In this document: positions 36,893 through 41,282 of the stretch, in pieces | How the letters are laid out: each line of letters starts with the position of its first letter | How positions within the stretch are numbered: the first letter of the stretch is position 1 | Source of the DNA: Flavobacteriales bacterium | GTDB lineage: Bacteria; Bacteroidota; Bacteroidia; Flavobacteriales_G; Salibacteraceae | Assembly: GCA_018609045.1 (NCBI GenBank) | Contig: JABAYK010000012.1 | Coordinates: 1-41,282, forward strand | Direction: 5' to 3' | Length of the DNA: 41,282 nucleotides | The notes under the pieces: generated by a model | The model's input: only the letters and a program-made list of their open reading frames with translations | Told to the model about the DNA's origin: nothing | The model's database searches: none | Position numbers and translations under genes: made by a program

Positions 36893-37305
36893 TGGGCGAA
36901 AAAGCGCCGTATAGTATAGACGTAAATATTTTTAAAATGCAATACATTGCCATATTTGGCAGTGTAGTTCTGCTTATTTTCATCCTTAACCTTATTAGAA
37001 GAAAGAGAATAAAAGAGGAGTATTCCTTGCTTTGGTTGTTACTTTCTATCGTGTTTTTGGTATTTTCAGTTTGGAGAGAAGGTTTAGATTTTATTTCCCG
37101 GTTAATGGGTGTAGCTTATCCTCCAGCTGCCTTGTTTCTTATTTTACTGATGGCAATCTTTATGATTTTGATTCAGTTTTCCATTATTATTTCAAAGCAA
37201 GCCGAAAACAATAAAAATCTTACCCAAGAGCATGGTCTGCTAAAATTTGACCATGAAAATCTCCAGAAAAGAGTCAAAAATTTAGAAGACAAATTAAAAG
37301 AATGA
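36892..37305 (+). CDS. DUF2304 membrane protein
   Basis: A 137-residue protein with three hydrophobic segments (about 16-36, 44-60 and 73-100) and a C-terminal charged coiled coil (ENNKNLTQEHGLLKFDHENLQKRVKNLEDKL). The WLLLSIVFLVFSVWREGLDFISRLMGV core is typical of DUF2304. Such proteins regularly sit next to DPM1-like glycosyltransferases and may anchor or assist them; this is association, not proof. It is coupled on both sides: one-base overlap upstream and ATGA overlap downstream. Confidence 0.85.
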   Translation: MGEKAPYSIDVNIFKMQYIAIFGSVVLLIFILNLIRRKRIKEEYSLLWLLLSIVFLVFSVWREGLDFISRLMGVAYPPAALFLILLMAIFMILIQFSIIISKQAENNKNLTQEHGLLKFDHENLQKRVKNLEDKLKE

Positions 37306-38384
37306 AAATTCTTTACGTTGTTGAGCATTACCATCCTTACATTGGAGGAGTAGAAAAGCTATTTAAAACCTTGTGCGAAGAGGTTGCTGCTCAAGGCGAT
37401 GAGGTTACTGTGGTTACCACTTTGCATAATAAAAGGTTGCAACAAAAAGAAACGTTAAATGGGGTTTCAATTAGACGGATTCCAGTTAAGAATAGATACC
37501 TTTTTACTTTTTTTGGTTGGATTTGGATTTTGAAATATGCAAAAGGTAAAGACCTAATACATACTACTTCATACAATGCAGCATTACCAGCTTTTTTTAC
37601 TGGGCTTTTTATGCGAAAAAAAGTAATTGTTACTTTTCATGAAGTGTGGCAAGAACAATGGTTTGAGGTTCCTTTTTTATCAGCTTTTGAGAGATGGGGC
37701 TTTTTTCTTTACGAGAAGTTTATTTTGAAATTGCCATTCACAAAATTTGTTGGCGTTTCTCAATTCACCTTTCAAAAATTAGTTGCAAGTAAGTCTTCTA
37801 AAAAGATTGTTAAAATTTTTAATGGGGTTGATTATAGTGCCTTGGAGTTACCGGATGTTCAAGAAAAATTAGGTGGGTTTAATTACTTGTTTTTTGGCAG
37901 GCTTGGAGTTTCAAAGGGTATAGACTTGATAATTGAAGCAGCCAAAATTTTTAACGAAAACCATAAGGATGCAACCTTTCATTTCGTACTACCAAAATAT
38001 CCAAAACCCATGCGGAAAAAGGTTATGGAATATTTTAATAATCATAAGCCAAAGCAAGTAAAACTTTATCATGAGTTGCCATACGAAGAGTTGTTGTTGT
38101 TAAAAACAAAGGTGAATTGTGCTGTTATTCCAAGTATATCTGAAGGATTTGGGTTTTCTGCAGCCGAATGTTGTGCTGTTGGAATGCCAATAATTTCCTC
38201 TGAGCGAGGTGCTTTGAGTGAAGTAACTTATGGGAAGGTAAACCGATTTTATCCTTATAATGCCGAAAGTTTAGTCTCTGCTTTAGAAAATGCATACCAA
38301 AATAAATGGGATTCTAAACCTGAAATAAAATTCCATTTAGCAGAAATGGTTAATAAATACAAAGCCTTGTATTGTTCAATTTAA
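37302..38384 (+). CDS. Family 4 glycosyltransferase (GT-B fold)
   Basis: A 360-residue cytoplasmic glycosyltransferase of the GT4 type, probably building a surface polysaccharide repeat. The N-terminal Rossmann half begins YVVEHYHPYIGGVEKLFKTL. The C-terminal half has LFFGRLGVSKGIDLIIEAA and the EX7E motif in SEGFGFSAAECCAVGMPII, which positions the nucleotide sugar. Its start overlaps the DUF2304 stop (ATGA). Its stop overlaps the stop of the convergent GT2 gene by 4 bases. Donor and acceptor are not predictable by eye. Confidence 0.88.
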   Translation: MKILYVVEHYHPYIGGVEKLFKTLCEEVAAQGDEVTVVTTLHNKRLQQKETLNGVSIRRIPVKNRYLFTFFGWIWILKYAKGKDLIHTTSYNAALPAFFTGLFMRKKVIVTFHEVWQEQWFEVPFLSAFERWGFFLYEKFILKLPFTKFVGVSQFTFQKLVASKSSKKIVKIFNGVDYSALELPDVQEKLGGFNYLFFGRLGVSKGIDLIIEAAKIFNENHKDATFHFVLPKYPKPMRKKVMEYFNNHKPKQVKLYHELPYEELLLLKTKVNCAVIPSISEGFGFSAAECCAVGMPIISSERGALSEVTYGKVNRFYPYNAESLVSALENAYQNKWDSKPEIKFHLAEMVNKYKALYCSI

Positions 38385-39433
38385 TATTTCTCGAACTGGT
38401 TGGGTTTGCCTAAAATCATAAACTTCCAAAATCGTTTAATATCAAACCACAAGAAAAAGGTTGTAGCGGCTTGAATTTCGAATAAACTACGTGTAACTTG
38501 CTGACTTTGGTAAAACTGTTTTCTAGCTTTTAAAGCTACTTTAAAGTCTGTGGTAAATAGCTTCCAATAGGCATGCAACATAACCTTGATGAATTTTTTT
38601 TTAAAAAACACCAAATTCATTACAAAAACCAAAATAGTTTTGATAAAGTAAAACGGAAAATTAATTACCAAATACGAAGTAGGCATAAGTTTTAAAACCG
38701 TGTAATTAATATTTCTAAATTGGGTTAGTGTGTAATTGTAATCGAATATTTTTTTGATAGAGGCGCCCATTTGATGGTAAACAATTGCTTTGGGTTCAAA
38801 ATAAATATCATGGCCTGTTAAAAAGGCGCGCAAGCCATATTCAGCATCTTCATACCCAACAAAAAAGTGCTCATCGAAACCCCCAATTTTTTGGTAAAGT
38901 TTTGCTGAAATTAAACACGCCCCACCACAGGCCCCAATAACTTTTTTTCTGTGGTTTAAGCTTACTTCTGGTTCATTATGCCCAATTGGAATAATCTCGC
39001 CGGTGTTAAGCATAAGGTGACCCACATTATCTAAAAGGTTGTGATTTGCAGCTTGAATAATTTTTGAAGTAACCAACTCGCTATGGGTTTCTGCGGCGCA
39101 TGAAATTAATTTTTCGCTCCAGTCATCAGAAGCTATTGCGTCATTATTTAGCAACAAAAAGTATTGTGTTTTTTCAGATTTTATGGCTTGCTTTATCAAA
39201 AAGTTGGTGCCTTTGGCAAACCCCAAGTTTTCAGCCGATAAAAACACCTTTACTTTTGGTTCATCTTGGTAATAATCTTTTAATTTTTCGCCCTCAAAAT
39301 TATCTGAATTGTTATCGAGGAGGTATATTAAATAAGGGTTTTTAAGATTGGTTAAGGTAGAAGCAATTGCATTTTTTGAAAGCTCTATTGAGTTCCAATT
39401 GATTATTAGGATTATTTTTTTCGACATAGACAT
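38381..39433 (-). CDS. Family 2 glycosyltransferase, rhamnosyltransferase-like
   Basis: A 350-residue GT-A enzyme with INWNS near the N-terminus, LLDNNSDN (donor binding), LLLNNDAIASDDW (metal-binding DxD equivalent) and GGFDEHFFVGYEDAEYGLRA (acceptor/catalytic region). This pattern is typical of WcaA/rhamnosyltransferase-type GT2 proteins. A hydrophobic segment at about 255-275 may anchor it to the membrane. Starts ATG 39433 and ATG 39427 differ by two residues. It is the only minus-strand gene of the glycan block. No clear promoter upstream. Confidence 0.87.
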   Translation of the reverse strand: MSMSKKIILIINWNSIELSKNAIASTLTNLKNPYLIYLLDNNSDNFEGEKLKDYYQDEPKVKVFLSAENLGFAKGTNFLIKQAIKSEKTQYFLLLNNDAIASDDWSEKLISCAAETHSELVTSKIIQAANHNLLDNVGHLMLNTGEIIPIGHNEPEVSLNHRKKVIGACGGACLISAKLYQKIGGFDEHFFVGYEDAEYGLRAFLTGHDIYFEPKAIVYHQMGASIKKIFDYNYTLTQFRNINYTVLKLMPTSYLVINFPFYFIKTILVFVMNLVFFKKKFIKVMLHAYWKLFTTDFKVALKARKQFYQSQQVTRSLFEIQAATTFFLWFDIKRFWKFMILGKPNQFEKY

Positions 39434-39664
39434 TGTTGGAGCAAAAAAAGCAATTTATCAATGGAGCATCAAAAATTTATAGGTTAATTGCAAGAAGGTG
39501 GTAATTGCAATTTTCATGCTATTTTCTTTAGAAATCTAAGCGCAAAGAAATGTAATTATTTGGTTTTCGGGTAAAAACTTAACAAATGGAATATAATTTT
39601 ATAGGTAGGGAAATTTCTTTAAAATAGAATTAGATTTGGCCATTATTGATAATTTAATCTTTTT
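39434..39664. other. 231-base divergent intergenic region
   Basis: AT-rich, no coding potential seen. It holds two copies of TAATTGCAA (39485-39493 and 39502-39510), the second within the perfect palindrome AATTGCAATT (39503-39512). It also holds a candidate -7 element at 39631-39638. It separates the GT2 gene (minus) from the sulfotransferase pair (plus). Confidence 0.6.
39631..39638 (+). promoter_or_regulatory. Candidate -7 element of the sulfotransferase pair
   Basis: TAGATTTG fits TAnnTTTG exactly and ends 26 bases before ATG 39665. No convincing -33 TTG at the usual distance. Confidence 0.45.
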
Positions 39665-40687
39665 ATGAAGAAACCTGAACTTTTTATACATGTAGGAATA
39701 CATAAAACAGGTACTACCTCAATCCAGCATTTTTTTCATCGTAATTACAATGAGCTACTTAAAAAGGGGGTTTTATATCCAAAAAGTTTAAGAAAAATTG
39801 AAAATGGATTAGTGCATTTTGCTCACCACGATTTAGCTTGGAGTTTTGGCTTTAGTGGCAATGATAGTAGGTTGGATAACAAGTCTGATTTTTCTAAAAG
39901 GTTAATGAATGAGTTTATTAGAACAAATTCTAAATGTATTTTTATTTCTTCTGAGGCCTTTGAATATGTTCACAGCAAAAACTCATTAGAAAAACTTAAA
40001 AAGGAGTTTAAAGATTTTGATGTAAAAATTATTATGTACATCAGAAGGCAAGACAAACTACTACAAAGTGTTTATAAACAGAGAGTAAAGACAGGTTTTA
40101 CTGTTGAATTCAATAAATTTTTCAGAAAAAGTAATTTTAATTATGAAGAAAAAATTGGCTTTTGGGAACAGTTTTTTGGTCAAGAAAATATCATCATTAA
40201 GCTATTTGATGATCCTGATATAAAATCGAATTTAATTGGCAATTTATTAAACGATTTAGGGGTAGATGATTTAAAAGGTTTTAGCGAAGAGGAGTTTACA
40301 AACAAAAACGAATCTTTTTCAAACGAGCACACCTTATTAATTTCTCAATTAAATGCTTATACCAATTCGCAAATGAAAGGCGAAATATTTAAGTTTTTTA
40401 AAGAGTATTATGGAGAAATTAAACCAGTATTTTCAGATGATTCGTTTTTATCGAAAAAGCAACTGAAAATAATATTCAACAGACATAAAAAATCAAACGA
40501 AAGTTTAAGAAAAAAGTATTTTCCAGAAAGAGAACAACTTTTTAATTGGAATTTGGAGGAGGAGTTGAAAACCCATAAATCGTTTAATTACAAAAATGTG
40601 CCTGATTTGATGCTTGATACATTTGTTTACCTTCTCAGAAATAAAAAAGATTCAAAAAGCCCTAAAACCGAAGAAGATGATATTTAA
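39665..40687 (+). CDS. Sulfotransferase-family protein
   Basis: A 340-residue protein with a PAPS-binding-type 5' loop near the N-terminus, FIHVGIHKTGTTSIQ (residues 7-21). A YIRRQDKLLQSVYKQ segment (about 123-137) matches the 3'-phosphate-binding region. Such enzymes transfer sulfate from PAPS to a hydroxyl, here probably of a glycan given the neighbouring glycosyltransferases. There is no signal peptide. The C-terminal third is Lys/Glu-rich without recognisable motifs. It overlaps the next gene by 11 bases. Acceptor unknown. Confidence 0.82.
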   Translation: MKKPELFIHVGIHKTGTTSIQHFFHRNYNELLKKGVLYPKSLRKIENGLVHFAHHDLAWSFGFSGNDSRLDNKSDFSKRLMNEFIRTNSKCIFISSEAFEYVHSKNSLEKLKKEFKDFDVKIIMYIRRQDKLLQSVYKQRVKTGFTVEFNKFFRKSNFNYEEKIGFWEQFFGQENIIIKLFDDPDIKSNLIGNLLNDLGVDDLKGFSEEEFTNKNESFSNEHTLLISQLNAYTNSQMKGEIFKFFKEYYGEIKPVFSDDSFLSKKQLKIIFNRHKKSNESLRKKYFPEREQLFNWNLEEELKTHKSFNYKNVPDLMLDTFVYLLRNKKDSKSPKTEEDDI

Positions 40688-41282
40688 CAAAGACATATTA
40701 TTTATACATTTAGGCAAAACAGGTGGAATGTCTGTTGCAAGTTATTTGTGCCAAGCTCTACAAGCTCCTGTTGTTAGTGTAAGTCCTTTTTTTAATGAAA
40801 AAACAAAACAAGAAGGCCATGAGATTTTAGTTAAAGGAAAAAGGCATGGTAATTTGGGATATGCCAAAAAAATTCTTGTAAAGTATGGCATTAATATTTT
40901 CGATTTAAAACAAATTATTGTTGTGGTTAGAAATCCTATTGATTTAGAATTTTCGTACTATAAACATTTAAAAAAACCTAGCGTAATAAAACGTAAATCG
41001 AAATCTGAAAATGGAAAAAAGGCTTTGGAGTTTGCTCAGAAATCGTTTAATGAATTTGCCCTTTCTCCAATAACTCATTTTGATGGAGAGTTAAAAGATT
41101 ATTTTTTACTTGATGGACAAGAATTACCTAACTTAAAGGTAGTTAAGTTTGAAAACCTAGCCGCTGATATAAAGGATACTGTAAAGAATTTTAGTATTGA
41201 AAAAGAAATTGAATTTCCTCACAAAAACCAAAATAAGGAAGGTGAAGAAATGGAAAATTTATCTGATTTAGCAGTTCAAAAT
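40677..41282 (+). CDS. Second sulfotransferase-like protein, 3' end outside window
   Basis: An open frame from ATG 40677 to the last base (202 codons, no stop). The N-terminus LFIHLGKTGGMSVASYL resembles the PAPS-binding loop of sulfotransferase family 2-like proteins. QIIVVVRNPIDLEFSYYKHL is the expected 3'-phosphate-binding segment, and NLKVVKFENL fits the following strand. The HLGKTGG form differs from the HVGIHKTGTTS form of the upstream gene, so the two belong to different subgroups rather than being a recent duplication. It overlaps that gene by 11 bases, suggesting coupled translation. Confidence 0.78.
   Translation, partial: MIFNKDILFIHLGKTGGMSVASYLCQALQAPVVSVSPFFNEKTKQEGHEILVKGKRHGNLGYAKKILVKYGINIFDLKQIIVVVRNPIDLEFSYYKHLKKPSVIKRKSKSENGKKALEFAQKSFNEFALSPITHFDGELKDYFLLDGQELPNLKVVKFENLAADIKDTVKNFSIEKEIEFPHKNQNKEGEEMENLSDLAVQN

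Noticed and set aside
39100-39345. 81-residue plus-strand frame inside the GT2 gene
   Set aside because: Lies wholly antisense to conserved glycosyltransferase motifs; a shadow.
36116-41282. Glycan block as a recent horizontal acquisition
   Set aside because: Base composition and codon use look like the rest of the window, and there are no mobile elements, tRNA or repeats at the edges. Such loci do vary between strains, but nothing here proves transfer.
1-41282. tRNA, rRNA, CRISPR array, insertion sequences, phage or defence genes
   Set aside because: Looked for and not seen on either strand; intergenic space is small and all larger frames belong to recognised families or shadows.

Overview
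The window looks like a chromosomal segment of a Bacteroidota bacterium, most like Flavobacteriales. The evidence is AT-rich DNA, an alternative complex III operon, the type IX secretion (T9SS) translocon gene sprA, T9SS C-terminal sorting domains, no obvious Shine-Dalgarno sequences, and copies of the Bacteroidota -7 promoter element TAnnTTTG before the plus-strand transcription units. I see no tRNA, rRNA, CRISPR array, insertion sequence or phage gene, and no gene-free stretch longer than about 230 bases.

Layout. 1-3456: translation/transcription block with the 3' part of nusA and all of infB. 3448-3939 (minus): SPOR-domain protein, convergent with infB. 4148-15457: respiratory operon actABCDEF followed by coxB and coxA, ending in a strong terminator. 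It encodes a quinol-oxidising alternative complex III and the two catalytic subunits of an aa3-type (A1) oxidase. 15556-17526: ruvB and queG. 17535-22252 (minus): a small conserved-looking protein, then an envelope operon. Read in its own direction, that operon runs: a broken Omp28-like T9SS cargo gene, a TlpA-like thioredoxin, a DUF6029 outer-membrane protein, an intact Omp28-like lipoprotein with a CGNC motif, and a small beta-barrel protein. 22362-23069: a second T9SS cargo protein. 23073-23765 (minus): sirtuin deacylase. 23826-34033: maeB, ruvA and sprA, tightly packed. 34053-41282: surface-glycan block with an O-antigen ligase/TPR protein, a DPM1-like glycosyltransferase plus DUF2304 partner, a GT4 and a GT2 glycosyltransferase, and two sulfotransferases, the last cut by the window end.

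How it fits together. The respiratory operon moves electrons from menaquinol through multihaem ActA and monohaem ActE to the CuA/haem a oxidase. The sprA product exports proteins bearing the sorting domain seen in two window genes. The envelope operon around 17.8-22.3 kb is the least understood part. It combines two thioredoxin-fold CxxC proteins, a remnant of a third, and a barrel whose mature form has only two cysteines, placed near its C-terminus. I suggest an extracytoplasmic thiol-disulfide role, but this is inference. The glycan block suggests a possibly sulfated surface polysaccharide.

Most of the window is ordinary, well-conserved gene content. The strongest unusual items are the broken Omp28-like gene, the thiol/barrel cluster, terminators embedded in the coding ends of opposing genes, TTG starts on several exported proteins, the six-haem ActA, and two palindromes in the leader of the glycan operon.
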